From NCBI RefSeq assembly GCF_030027245.1, contig NZ_JASERT010000001.1, forward strand, positions 1,261,001-1,325,000: a DNA stretch of 64,000 bases, given 5' to 3'. Under the pieces are notes generated by a model, which ran no database searches, had not been told where the DNA came from, and saw nothing but the letters and a program-made list of their open reading frames with translations. Shown here one piece after another: positions 35,886 to 44,376 of this stretch (positions within the stretch are counted from its first letter, which is position 1; each line of letters begins with the position of its first letter). Origin of the DNA: Asticcacaulis sp. EMRT-3 (GTDB taxonomy: Bacteria; Pseudomonadota; Alphaproteobacteria; Caulobacterales; Caulobacteraceae). Both the position numbers and the translations under genes were made by a program.

Positions 35886-36962
35886 TTAATATTCAGAAAA
35901 CCGCCCAGGACGACAGGCTTCGCAGCCGACGGTTTCCCGGCCTTCGATCATATCCAGCAGGGCCTGAGCCGCCATCGGCGCGAAGACATAGCCATTACGG
36001 CGCATCCCCGTGGCCAGCCAGACGCCCGAAGACGGATCACGCCCGATCAACGGCCAGCCATCGGGCGTGGCGGCGCGCACGCCGGTGCGCGCCACGGCAT
36101 GATGCAGGTCGAGGCCCGGAAACAGCGCTTGCGCCCGCGCCTTCAGATCGGCGACGGCCAGCGGATCGATACCCGAATCGTCACGGCCCGCCTCCATCGT
36201 GGCACCGAATTTCGCGCCTTGCACCTGCATGGCCAGATAACCGGAGGCGGCGCGCAACACGCCACGCGCGATCCTTTCCGGCAGATCCAGCATATGGCCC
36301 TTGATCGGGCTGAGATGAGCCAGCGACGGCACCATCGCGCGCAGGCTGTGCCCTGCCTGACCGGCGGCGATGATCACATGGTCTGCCATAAGCCAGCCGC
36401 CATCGCGCAGATGAACCCGCCCGCTTTCGACAGCATCGGCCTCACCACGAATATATTGCCCGCCAAGCCGCGCGAAATGCGCCGCCAGTTCGGCCATCAG
36501 CCAGACCGAGGGCACACTCCAGTCACCGGCCACATGCACGGCTTCCAGACGGTCATCGATCCCGAAATGCGCGCGCGTGGCGGCATCGGCCTCGGTCAGG
36601 TGCGCACCGGTCAGGGCCAGACGCGCCCTGCCCTCGCTATCGTCGCTGCGCCACAGATAATAGCTCGGCGTGGCCGACCAGACCGGCAGGCGGGCGCGCA
36701 CACGCTCAGGCCAGGCCTGTTGCAACCCGAACCAGTTTTGCTGCGCCCTGGTCAGTCGGGCAAAGCTCACGGCCGGATCAGCCTCGTTCATGGCCTCCAG
36801 CGCCGGGGCGATCATGCCCGCCGCCACGCCGGATGCCGTCGCCTCGGGCTTGTCGCGGGCCATCAGACGAACGCGGTGACCACGGCTTTGTAACACCACG
36901 GCGCTACACAGCCCCACTATGCCCGCGCCGACAATGAGGATGGATTGCGAGGAGGAAGACAT
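35886..36962 (-). CDS. FAD-dependent amino-acid oxidoreductase (DAO family, ThiO/glycine oxidase-like)
   Basis: A 358-residue flavoprotein with the FAD-binding GxGxxG at its N-terminus (ILIVGAGIVGLCSAVVLQSRG), then SGVAAGMIAPALEAMN, and the C-terminal FAD motif RTGVRAATPDGWPLIGR...VWLATGMRRNGYVFAPM. This arrangement fits glycine oxidase or D-amino acid dehydrogenase. No thiamine genes are adjacent, so ThiO is only one possibility. I start at MSSSSQS; an ATG three codons upstream is equally possible. A hairpin repeat abuts the start. Confidence 0.8.
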   Translation of the reverse strand: MSSSSQSILIVGAGIVGLCSAVVLQSRGHRVRLMARDKPEATASGVAAGMIAPALEAMNEADPAVSFARLTRAQQNWFGLQQAWPERVRARLPVWSATPSYYLWRSDDSEGRARLALTGAHLTEADAATRAHFGIDDRLEAVHVAGDWSVPSVWLMAELAAHFARLGGQYIRGEADAVESGRVHLRDGGWLMADHVIIAAGQAGHSLRAMVPSLAHLSPIKGHMLDLPERIARGVLRAASGYLAMQVQGAKFGATMEAGRDDSGIDPLAVADLKARAQALFPGLDLHHAVARTGVRAATPDGWPLIGRDPSSGVWLATGMRRNGYVFAPMAAQALLDMIEGRETVGCEACRPGRFSEY

Positions 36963-37010
36963 AGAGCGCATCCCAAAAAGTGTGACGCACTTTTGGGATC
37001 GAGATGCGCG
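36963..37010. repeat. Short TAGAGC-type hairpin repeat upstream of the FAD oxidoreductase
   Basis: ATCCCAAAAAGTG (36970-36982) and CACTTTTGGGAT (36988-36999) form a strong hairpin, flanked by GCGCATC and GATGCGC. It resembles the hairpin core of the copies at 16696 and 34711 and lies in the leader of the minus-strand gene. Confidence 0.7.
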
Positions 37011-37115
37011 TCAAAACAAAAGCTTAGAACCTGTTAAACGGTTCCGCCGCCAAAGGCCATGCGGCAGGATGGCGGTTTTTGGCTTTGGGGCCGGACTTTT
37101 CAGTAAGGCCTGCGA

Positions 37116-37191
37116 TGGTACCGCCTGCTGGTTTCGAACCAGCTACCTCCAGAGCCACAATCTGGCGCTCTACCAATTGAGCTAAGGCGGC
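37116..37191 (-). tRNA. tRNA-His (anticodon GTG)
   Basis: Reading the minus strand, the 76 bases form a full cloverleaf: acceptor GCCGCCT with AGGCGGT, D-arm TAGCTCAATTGGTAGAGC, anticodon stem CCAGA/TCTGG with loop TTGTGGC, and T-arm GCTGGTTCGAAACCAGC. CCA is encoded. The base before position 1 is T, not G, the first pair is G1-U72 and the discriminator is A73. Lack of G-1 with U72/A73 is the known form in Caulobacter-type alphaproteobacteria, where HisRS does not need G-1. Confidence 0.95.
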
Positions 37192-37342
37192 ACGCTATCG
37201 CAAGGGGCCATCCTCTAATATGGCGCGGCGCGGCAATCAAGCCCCTTTACGGCGTAAAACGCTGATTTGCCGATTTTATCCCAAAGCCGCCGACGCCCCG
37301 GATACATAAGGGACGTCGGCAGGTACAGGATGAAGCGCGGCT

Positions 37343-38038
37343 TCAGTTCAATGTCCACCTGACCGTGGTGTGCAGCTTGGCGCCGATGCGAATATCGCCC
37401 TGGCTGGTATCCACCCGGCCGCGATCCTGTACCATGCGCGCCGTGGCCGCGCCGAAGCCATAGCCTTCAGGCGTTTCGCTGATGGCCTGACAGGCCACGC
37501 GGCCCCTGGCATCTATCACCGTGCATTCCACCGTGCTCGTGCCCTCCGTCTCATTATCCACAGCCCGCGGCGGATAATAGCTGGCCAGGGCATTGCCGTC
37601 GGGAAAGCGCGTCCAGTGCGGCGTGACGAAGGCTGGCCCCGGCTTCGGGCCGCTGGTCACCTGCGGCGGCGCATCATCGATGACGGGCGGGGTGAGCGGC
37701 GTGGCGTCCGTCAGGGGCTTCACCGCCGGATCAAGCGGCGTGGTGGCCACGATGGGCGGTGGCAGGGGCGACTCATGCGGCACAAGACGATTAACCGGCG
37801 GCTGGCGATGCACGTCGGGCGGCGGCGGCGGCAAGGTCACCATGGTGACGCCCATAGCAGGGGCTTCGCGCGGCGGTTCGGCATCCATGCCGCCATAGGT
37901 CTGGTGGATCAGATACCAGGCCAGCAAAAGATGCAGAAGCAGGGCAAAACCGATCCCCCAATACAGGGATTTCGGAATAGAACGCGCGCGGCTCTGCTCA
38001 TAAATGGGGGTGTGATAACTGCGAATAACATCGATCAT
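37343..38038 (-). CDS. TonB-family energy transducer, second copy
   Basis: A 231-residue protein with a cytoplasmic start, one transmembrane helix (LYWGIGFALLLHLLLAWYLIH), a proline-rich periplasmic part (VTLPPPPPDVHRQPP) and a C-terminal TonB-like domain (YYPPRAVDNETEGTSTVECTVIDARGRV, EGYGFGAATARMV). It would pass energy from ExbB/ExbD to outer-membrane receptors. It is separated from the exbB-exbD-tonB operon by a terminator and is thus transcribed on its own. The 150 bases between this gene and the tRNA hold no gene. Confidence 0.85.
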   Translation of the reverse strand: MIDVIRSYHTPIYEQSRARSIPKSLYWGIGFALLLHLLLAWYLIHQTYGGMDAEPPREAPAMGVTMVTLPPPPPDVHRQPPVNRLVPHESPLPPPIVATTPLDPAVKPLTDATPLTPPVIDDAPPQVTSGPKPGPAFVTPHWTRFPDGNALASYYPPRAVDNETEGTSTVECTVIDARGRVACQAISETPEGYGFGAATARMVQDRGRVDTSQGDIRIGAKLHTTVRWTLN

Positions 38039-38231
38039 CGGCGTCTCCTTCGGGATTGAGGATTACGCAGAAGGCAGGCCAGCGCCGCGTCGTTCAGCAT
38101 CTGAGTTTTACCGGAGCGGCAAGCCTGTCATCAACCTGCATCAACAGTGGGGGCATTATCGTTTCTTGTTCTACAGGCGGAGCATACTGCCGCCACATAT
38201 TTGACGCAAACGTCAATTTTTGACGTGGCGC

Positions 38232-38265
38232 AAAAAAACGCCCCGAAGCGAACTCCGGGGCGTTT
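38232..38265 (-). terminator. Terminator of the exbB-exbD-tonB operon
   Basis: AAACGCCCCG (38236-38245) pairs with CGGGGCGTTT (38256-38265). On the minus strand the stem is followed by a run of seven T. It lies 20 bases after the first tonB stop. Confidence 0.92.
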
Positions 38266-38285
38266 CATTTTCTGTATCCGACCGT

Positions 38286-38990
38286 TTAGCCGAGCACCCA
38301 CTTATAGGTGAACTTCTTGCGGTCGCCATCGCGGAGCTGACCGCCGACCGTTTTCGGATCGACGTGCGCGTAACGGATGAAGGCCTTGACCGTAGCGCTA
38401 CCGAAGCCATACCCCTTGGGGTTTTCGCTGACGATATCACACGACGTAACCTTGCCCGACGAATTGATGGCGCAGTCAATCGTAACCGTACCCTCAACCT
38501 CATCATCGACCGCCCGCGAAGGATAGAGATCCGCGAGCTGATCGCCGTTCGGATAGCTCCACTTGCCTTCCACATAATGCGGACCGACAGGTGCCGGAGG
38601 CGGCGTGCTTTGGTTCATCTGAACCGGCGGCGCCTTATATTCCACGTGCTGATCCTTGGGAACAGGCGGCACGGGGATCGGCGGCGGCGGCGTCACGTTC
38701 GGCACCGGCGGAGACACACGCGGCTGAACCACGGGTGGCGGCGGTGCCTTCGGCGGCGGAGGCGGCGGAGGCGGAGGCGGAGGTGGTGGCGGCGGAGCCA
38801 CCAGATCGACCTTTACCTTCTCATCCGTATATTTGACTTCTTTTTGCAGAAACCTGGCATTTATGAAGTAGTAGGCCACACCAAGGTGGATGACCGCGGC
38901 GACACCAATACCAACCCAGAGAGAAGCGGAATTCTTTCTCTCAGGTGGGTCAAGTATAGGGTCACGTTTTCTATGGGGTGTTTCTTCCAT
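38286..38990 (-). CDS. tonB: TonB-family energy transducer
   Basis: A 234-residue TonB protein: one N-terminal membrane helix (SLWVGIGVAAVIHLGVAYYFI), then a run of fifteen prolines and further Pro-rich spacer to cross the periplasm, then the C-terminal receptor-binding domain (LYPSRAVDDEVEGTVTIDCAINSSGKV, ENPKGYGFGSATVKAF). It is third in the exbB-exbD-tonB operon, 13 bases after exbD. It powers TonB-dependent receptors such as the one at 46189. The proline run makes the complementary strand GGC/GGA-rich and could vary in length. Confidence 0.93.
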   Translation of the reverse strand: MEETPHRKRDPILDPPERKNSASLWVGIGVAAVIHLGVAYYFINARFLQKEVKYTDEKVKVDLVAPPPPPPPPPPPPPPPKAPPPPVVQPRVSPPVPNVTPPPPIPVPPVPKDQHVEYKAPPVQMNQSTPPPAPVGPHYVEGKWSYPNGDQLADLYPSRAVDDEVEGTVTIDCAINSSGKVTSCDIVSENPKGYGFGSATVKAFIRYAHVDPKTVGGQLRDGDRKKFTYKWVLG

Positions 38991-39003
38991 AAATTAAGAC
39001 CCT

Positions 39004-39438
39004 TTACTGATTAGCATCTTCGCCTTCGAGCGCCACGCTATAGAAGCCGGCGTCCTGCAGCTTGTTCATAACCTTCATAAACTCGGCGTAACGTGTGCCC
39101 TTGTCGGCGCGTATAAAAATACGCTCTTCTTCGGGATCACGCTGGCCAATCGCTTTTTTAAGGTCATCACCAAGAGCATCAAGCGATGTTTCGTTGTTGC
39201 CGACATACAGGCTCGCATCTTGTTTGAGCGTGATATACACCGGCTTTGGCGGATTTTCTTGTGGCTTCGACGTGGCTTTCGGCAGTTTTACCTCGATCGA
39301 CACGGTGGCGAGCGGTGCCGCCACCATGAAGATAATCAGCAAAACCAGCATGACGTCGACGAACGGAGTAACGTTGATCTCCGACTGGGCTTCGACGTGA
39401 AACTTCGAGCCGCCACCACCTGATAGCTTGGCTCCCAT
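39004..39438 (-). CDS. exbD: ExbD/TolR-type biopolymer transport protein
   Basis: A 144-residue inner-membrane protein with one helix. The proton-carrying aspartate is in NVTPFVDVMLVLLIIFMVAAP, the family signature. The periplasmic domain (SIEVKLPKATSKPQ, then IFIRADKGTRYAEFMKVMNKLQDAGF) is typical. It starts five bases after exbB and works with it as the proton-driven motor for TonB. Confidence 0.95.
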   Translation of the reverse strand: MGAKLSGGGGSKFHVEAQSEINVTPFVDVMLVLLIIFMVAAPLATVSIEVKLPKATSKPQENPPKPVYITLKQDASLYVGNNETSLDALGDDLKKAIGQRDPEEERIFIRADKGTRYAEFMKVMNKLQDAGFYSVALEGEDANQ

Positions 39439-39443
39439 GCTGC

Positions 39444-40337
39444 TTATGCCCCTTTGTCGAGTTGACGCGACAGCGAGTTCATCAGTTCGGACACGAATTG
39501 CTCAGAGCGCGTGCCGTAATTGGTGATGCTGGTGTTGAAGATGTTGTACATGACAACGGCCGGGATAGCGGCGATCAGGCCCATACCGGTCGCCATCAGG
39601 GCTTCGGCGATACCCGGAGCCACAACGGCCAGGTTGGTGGTGTGCGAGTTCGAGATACCGATAAACGAACGCATGATGCCGTAAACCGTACCGAACAGAC
39701 CCACGAACGGCGAGGTCGAACCCACCGAGGCCAGGAAGGCCAGGCCGCCCGAAAGACGCTTGGCCAGACCGGCCTGAACAGCACCCACCGAAGCTTCGGC
39801 GCGGTGCAGGGTGGCGCCACGGTGTTCGCCGGAGATCGACAGACCGGCTTGCTTGGACAGTTGCACTTCTTCGGTCGCCACGGCGGCCATATCGGCCAGC
39901 GGGTTACCAGCGAATTCATCCGAAGTGGCGATGCGGTTGATGTCCGCGATCGAGCGGGCGCCGCGATAGGCTTCGAGGAAGTTGGTGGTGACCTTGTTCA
40001 GCGAAGCAAAATCCATCAGCTTCATGATCAGCAGAATCCACGAGATCAGCGAGCTGAGCGCCAGGATGAGCATGACCATCTTCACGATCCAGGACGCACC
40101 TGAAATCATCGTGACGAAGGTGATCTCCTCCTTGGGAGCCGCCGAAGACGACGAATCATCAGAAGCCGCCACGCTGGCGTCAGCCGCCGGAGCCATGTCC
40201 GAAGTGTCGCTGGCGGCGGCCGAAGCGGCGGCCGGAGGAGTCGCCGTGGCCGCAACGGCCAGAACGGGAGTGCTCATCATGAGTGCAGCAGCACCAAGCA
40301 GAGCAGCAAATTTGTTGTATTTCTTGTGTTCGAGCAT
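39444..40337 (-). CDS. exbB: ExbB/TolQ-type (MotA/TolQ/ExbB) proton channel protein
   Basis: A 297-residue protein. I start at MLEHKKYNKF, which has AGGA upstream; the open frame extends to 40550 without resemblance. It begins with a signal-like helix (FAALLGAAALMMSTPVLAVAA) and an Ala/Ser-rich periplasmic stretch (TPPAAASAAASDTSD), the long form of ExbB. Three core helices follow (WIVKMVMLILALSSLISWILLI, then LAFLASVGSTSPFVGLFGTVYGIM, then GIAEALMATGMGLIAAIPAVVMYNI). It forms the pentameric motor with ExbD. Confidence 0.94.
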   Translation of the reverse strand: MLEHKKYNKFAALLGAAALMMSTPVLAVAATATPPAAASAAASDTSDMAPAADASVAASDDSSSSAAPKEEITFVTMISGASWIVKMVMLILALSSLISWILLIMKLMDFASLNKVTTNFLEAYRGARSIADINRIATSDEFAGNPLADMAAVATEEVQLSKQAGLSISGEHRGATLHRAEASVGAVQAGLAKRLSGGLAFLASVGSTSPFVGLFGTVYGIMRSFIGISNSHTTNLAVVAPGIAEALMATGMGLIAAIPAVVMYNIFNTSITNYGTRSEQFVSELMNSLSRQLDKGA

Positions 40338-41000
40338 TGTTCGCCAATTCCTGATTATGGACTTAACCCTCTGGGGGCTGACCAAGGACTGAAGGGGGAA
40401 GCGTTTACCCCGTGTTAAAAACAAAGACCTGTTACCAAGGTTCAGGACTTGAACGCCTGAGTTCTCTTGCAGCGGGCCTCTCGTGTCTGACGTGGCACGT
40501 GCAGTTCTTGCGTCTGCATCACGCCTGCGCCAAAGCACAAACTCTGCCATTATGGATCAAGGCGATCCAAAAGGCGACCTCTTTATTCGCGCGTAGCATT
40601 CGCAAACAAATCGATTTGGGCCTAAATGATCCGGCAAGGCCTTATACGTCAAGGTGTCTGTTACAGACTTTTCACGCAATTAAAGGCTGCAAGTGCCGAA
40701 ATTTAGCCTCGAAAATCGTAAAAAACCATAGATGTCCGATAGTTAATTCAAACGCAACTCAATGTTTTTTTTAATAGCTTCCTGAAAAAAAATTTCGATA
40801 ACCCCCGTCTTTATCACGATGCAAGCGAAGTCCTGGCCTGACACACAACCAGAAGATTGATCCAGACCGTGTTAGCGCTCCCATATGTTGAGTGGTAAAG
40901 GTCGCAATATGGGGCCGCCTCCCGGCGGCGGCACGTCCGTCCGGGCTCGTGGCGAGGCCAATGACCAGACCAGGATCGGCGGGACGGGCCGCAGGATTTT
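40338..41000. other. Gene-free stretch upstream of exbB with one operator-like site
   Basis: No convincing gene is present; a 120-codon open frame at 40412-40774 has Cys- and Lys-rich composition unlike neighbouring proteins. The part near 40650-40830 is AT-rich and probably holds the exbB promoter. TGTTAGCGCTCCC at 40870-40882 resembles the two LacI-type sites near the receptor and GH9 genes. GCCGCC-TCCC-GGCGGC around 40914-40930 is a short hairpin that may help end transcription of the halogenase operon. Confidence 0.5.
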
Positions 41001-42509
41001 TCAGGCGTACAGCAGCTTGTTATGCTTCAGAAAATCACCATGCAGCGGCATGGCTCCGGCGCATTGGCCAATCACGGTGCGCAGTTCATCGAGAACCTGA
41101 CTCACATGGCCTGGGTCGAGACGGTCGGCCATCGGATCGGTCTGGGCGGGCATGATGCCCTGCCCCGCCATGACATATTGCCAGCTCTGCACCGGAAACA
41201 GCTCATTATCCTCAGGCTGGATACGGCCATAGGCGCGAAACAGTTCGATCCGCTCGCTCAGCGAATCCGGTTTCGGCAGGGCGCGGCAATAGCGCCAGAA
41301 GTCTGAGTCGTCGCGCTCGGTCTGCGTATAGTGCAACAGCAGGAAATCGCGGATACGCTCATATTCGCTGGCAAAAATGCGGTTGTAGCGCGCGGTGTTG
41401 GCGGCGGCGCAGTGCCGGTCGGGCAGCAGTTGCAGAAACACCGCCAGACCGCGATGCACCAGATGCAGGCTGGTCGATTCCAGCGGTTCGAGAAAGCCGG
41501 AGGCCAGACCTAGCGACAGACAATTGCGGTTCCAGCTCTGGCGGCGGCGGCCTGTGGTGAAACGCAGCGGTCGCGGCTCGGCGCTGGCCTTCCCGTCCAG
41601 CCCGGCCATCAGGCGTGCATGTGCGGCCTCATCGTCGCTGAAGCCGCTGCAATAGACATAGCCATTGCCGGTGCGGTGCTGGAGCGGGATGCGCCATTGC
41701 CAGCCAGCCTCGCGCGCCGTAGCGAGGGTGTGCGGCGCAGGCGGCCCTGCGCTTTCGCTCTGCACGGCGATGGCCCGGTCGCAGGGCAGCCAGTTCGTCC
41801 AGTCCTCATAGCCGGTGTGCAGGGCCTCTTCGATCAACAGGCCGCGAAAGCCGCTGCAATCGATGAAAAAATCGGCGGAAACCGTCTCGCCGCTCGCCAG
41901 GGTCAGGCTGTCGATAAAGCCGTTTTCAGGCTTCAGCGTCACCCTTTCCACCCTGCCCTCGCTGCGGATGACGCCGCGTGCCTCGGCATATGCGCGCAGG
42001 TAGCGGGCAAAGAGGGTGGCGTCGAAATGCAGGGCATAGGTGATGCCGTGCAAGGGCGAGGTGCGCGCCGCGATCGGTCGCATGAACCGGCCCTGACGGA
42101 TCGCCTGTGCCATCAGGGAATAATCGTCCAATGCCTCGACGCTTCCCTGACGGTGCGCCTTCAGCCATGTCGAATAGAAGGGCACGCCCTCCATATCGAA
42201 ACCGGTGGCACCGAAGGGATGCAGATAGCTGTGGCCGAGGCGCGTCCAGTCGCGGAATTCGATACCGAGCTTGAAGGTGGCACGGCTGGCGCGGATGATT
42301 TCGTCCTCGTTGATGCCGAGCGAGCGGATGAAGTTCAGAATCGGCGGGATCGTCGCTTCCCCCACCCCCACCGTGCCGATGGCGTCCGATTCGATCAGCC
42401 GGATGGAGAGGCCGAGCGGGCGCAGGAAATGCGCCAGACTGGCCGCCGCCATCCAGCCGGCAGTGCCGCCGCCGACAATAGCGAGGCTGCGTAAGCGATC
42501 CGGGTTCAT
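41001..42509 (-). CDS. Tryptophan-halogenase-like flavoprotein
   Basis: A 502-residue protein of the PrnA family. FAD binding is shown by LAIVGGGTAGWMAAASLA. Lys80 in ATFKLGIEF matches the catalytic Lys79 of PrnA, and Glu in SGFLEPLESTSLHLV matches the second catalytic residue. GWQWRIPLQHRTGNGYVY carries the WxWxIP motif that keeps these enzymes from acting as monooxygenases. Such genes in Caulobacterales are clustered with TonB receptors, as here, and their substrate is not known; it need not be free tryptophan. It begins directly after the stop of the cupin gene. Confidence 0.88.
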   Translation of the reverse strand: MNPDRLRSLAIVGGGTAGWMAAASLAHFLRPLGLSIRLIESDAIGTVGVGEATIPPILNFIRSLGINEDEIIRASRATFKLGIEFRDWTRLGHSYLHPFGATGFDMEGVPFYSTWLKAHRQGSVEALDDYSLMAQAIRQGRFMRPIAARTSPLHGITYALHFDATLFARYLRAYAEARGVIRSEGRVERVTLKPENGFIDSLTLASGETVSADFFIDCSGFRGLLIEEALHTGYEDWTNWLPCDRAIAVQSESAGPPAPHTLATAREAGWQWRIPLQHRTGNGYVYCSGFSDDEAAHARLMAGLDGKASAEPRPLRFTTGRRRQSWNRNCLSLGLASGFLEPLESTSLHLVHRGLAVFLQLLPDRHCAAANTARYNRIFASEYERIRDFLLLHYTQTERDDSDFWRYCRALPKPDSLSERIELFRAYGRIQPEDNELFPVQSWQYVMAGQGIMPAQTDPMADRLDPGHVSQVLDELRTVIGQCAGAMPLHGDFLKHNKLLYA

Positions 42510-43508
42510 CTAACCGCCCCTCAGCCTGTGCATGACGAAGGCGCGGATCTTGCCGTAATTGTCCTTCAGCGGCCCCAGCAGGCCGTGCTGCTCCGGCGGC
42601 AGATGGGCCAGAGGATGACCTTCGGGGCGAAAGACATAGTGATCGAAAAAGGCGCGCCAGGCATGGCGCTCGGCGGGCGGGCGCTCGGCAATGGCGATCA
42701 TGGCCAGCAGCATGGCGGTATTGGGCGCATCGGGGCCTGAGGCCGTGGCGTCCCACCAGTAATTGACCAGGCCATTGACCGGAGCCAGCGATTCGACCTT
42801 GTGCCACCATAGCTTGGGCAGATAGAGGGCGTCGCCCGCTTCCAGTTCGGCGCTCAGAGCCTGAGCGCGCACCGCTTCGAACAGGGGATAGCGGTCGGGC
42901 TCGGGCGGATCGGCGGCGGCGGCCAGACTGACCGGCTGGCCCGCCATCGTATGGTCGATGGGGCCGACATAGAGGCGGCTGATCGTATCGGGCGCATAGA
43001 GGGTAAAGCGCCGCCGTCCGGCAATGACGCAGGCCAGATTGTCATAGCCGTCATAGTGCGGCGACACATTGGCGGCATGGCCCAGCCACAGACGCCCCGC
43101 CCCGCCTGCCAGCCCCATCGGATTGGCCTGAGCCAGGCCCGGCAGCAGGTCATCCATCGGCAGCGAACCGACATAGACGGAGGGCGAGGCCGCATCGGCG
43201 CGCGGCGTGGTGGTCAGGGTCAGGGCCTCGGCCAGGGCCAGACGGCGGCGCTCGAAATTGAAGCCGCTCAGTCCCTCGGCATAATAGTATTTACCGGCAA
43301 TGGCGGGCGCGCCGACAAATATCTCGGTCTGGCCCGCCACGGCAAAGGGCGTCAGATAATCGCCGAGGGCCGCTTCGGCCTGCACCAGCGGCCAGTCGGC
43401 CACCAGTCCGCGCAGGATCACCGGCTGGCAGGCCGCCACGATCTCCGCACGGAAGCGGGCCGTGTCGGCGCGGTCGAAACCGGAAATTTCGCGGACGGGC
43501 GTGGTCAA
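42510..43508 (-). CDS. Cupin-like (JmjC-type) oxygenase-like protein
   Basis: A 332-residue protein of the cupin_8 group. Metal-binding residues can be seen in VSPHYDGYDNLACVIAGRRRF (H-x-D) and the distal His in GDALYLPKLWWHKVES. The N-terminus (FRAEIVAACQPVILRGLVADWPLVQ) is the usual start of this family. Members are Fe(II)/2-oxoglutarate hydroxylases, but the activity here is inference. It lies four bases after sapC and abuts the halogenase gene, so these three are one operon. Confidence 0.84.
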   Translation of the reverse strand: MTTPVREISGFDRADTARFRAEIVAACQPVILRGLVADWPLVQAEAALGDYLTPFAVAGQTEIFVGAPAIAGKYYYAEGLSGFNFERRRLALAEALTLTTTPRADAASPSVYVGSLPMDDLLPGLAQANPMGLAGGAGRLWLGHAANVSPHYDGYDNLACVIAGRRRFTLYAPDTISRLYVGPIDHTMAGQPVSLAAAADPPEPDRYPLFEAVRAQALSAELEAGDALYLPKLWWHKVESLAPVNGLVNYWWDATASGPDAPNTAMLLAMIAIAERPPAERHAWRAFFDHYVFRPEGHPLAHLPPEQHGLLGPLKDNYGKIRAFVMHRLRGG

Positions 43509-43512
43509 GGCC

Positions 43513-44256
43513 TTAACCGAACGCGCCCGACAGGCCGGAAAAGCCTTGAGTCAACTGGTCATTCTTGCGTCGCGCCAGTTGCGGCACCTGTTTCAGCGAG
43601 GCGATCATCAGTGACATCAGATGCAGGGAACCGTCGCGGAACAGGGCCAGGGCCGCCTCGTCGGGCAGGCCGCGCAGGGCGTCCTGATCGATGGTGTAGA
43701 GGCCATCGGTCGTGATCGTGCGCCCGTCATCGAAGGTCAGGTCGAAGGTGACCGGTTCGATCAGCCTGAGTTGCAGCAGGCGGGCGATAAAGGCGCGCGT
43801 GCGCTCCAGCCCCGGCACAAGCTGCTGGAACACGCCCATGATCCCTTGCAGATAAGGACTTGGCCCACCCGTCTCATCGAACAGACCCTGACCATCGGCG
43901 TGCGTCCCGACGCGCGGACTATCGAGATCGATGGCGATATTGTCGCCGGAGGTAAAAAACGGCACACGTTGCAGATTGAGCGGGCGGTAAACATCGCGGC
44001 TGGGCGGCTCAGCGGCGAACAGGTTCTCGCCCGGCTCGAAGCCGAGCATGGCCCCGGCGAAAAAAGCGCCTGTTTCGGCGTCCTTGGCGAACAGGATCGG
44101 ATAATGCGTCACCAGATGGCCGAATTCACCGACCACTACGGGCACGAAATGCATCCGGTCTTCGGGCTGATTGACGCCATGCGGGCGCACGCGCAGATCA
44201 TGGTGGGCGTCACGGTTCAGTATGGCGATATGGGGCAAGCGGACATCCTCAAACAA
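43513..44256 (-). CDS. SapC family protein
   Basis: The 247-residue protein has the SapC pattern: near the start HIAILNRDAHHDLRVRP, then HFVPVVVGEFGHLVTHYPILFAKD, FEPGENLF, RPLNLQRVPFF, and GLYTIDQDALRGLPDEAALAL. SapC was named from Campylobacter S-layer loci; in Caulobacterales such genes accompany TonB receptors and halogenase-like genes, with no proven role. A 115-bp repeat lies six bases upstream of its start, so its translation signal has probably been changed: no ribosome site is apparent. Confidence 0.83.
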   Translation of the reverse strand: MFEDVRLPHIAILNRDAHHDLRVRPHGVNQPEDRMHFVPVVVGEFGHLVTHYPILFAKDAETGAFFAGAMLGFEPGENLFAAEPPSRDVYRPLNLQRVPFFTSGDNIAIDLDSPRVGTHADGQGLFDETGGPSPYLQGIMGVFQQLVPGLERTRAFIARLLQLRLIEPVTFDLTFDDGRTITTDGLYTIDQDALRGLPDEAALALFRDGSLHLMSLMIASLKQVPQLARRKNDQLTQGFSGLSGAFG

Positions 44257-44261
44257 AAAAC

Positions 44262-44376
44262 TAGAGCAACGCGCGTTTCATTTGACTTACAAATTGAAGG
44301 CGAGATGCGGAAAAACGTAAAATGTAGAGCGGTTTGCATTCCTTTCAACGATTCAATCAGAATGCAATCCGCTCTA
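44262..44376. repeat. 115-bp TAGAGC-type dispersed repeat, copy 2
   Basis: It starts TAGAGCAACGCGCGTTTCAT and ends ATCCGCTCTA, in the same orientation as copy 1 at 16805. It fills the whole gap between sapC and the second halogenase gene, and the complement of its final CTA is the stop codon of that halogenase. Confidence 0.88.

Noticed and set aside
40412..40774. 120-codon frame upstream of exbB
   Set aside because: No ribosome site, no resemblance and atypical composition in a region that is likely regulatory.
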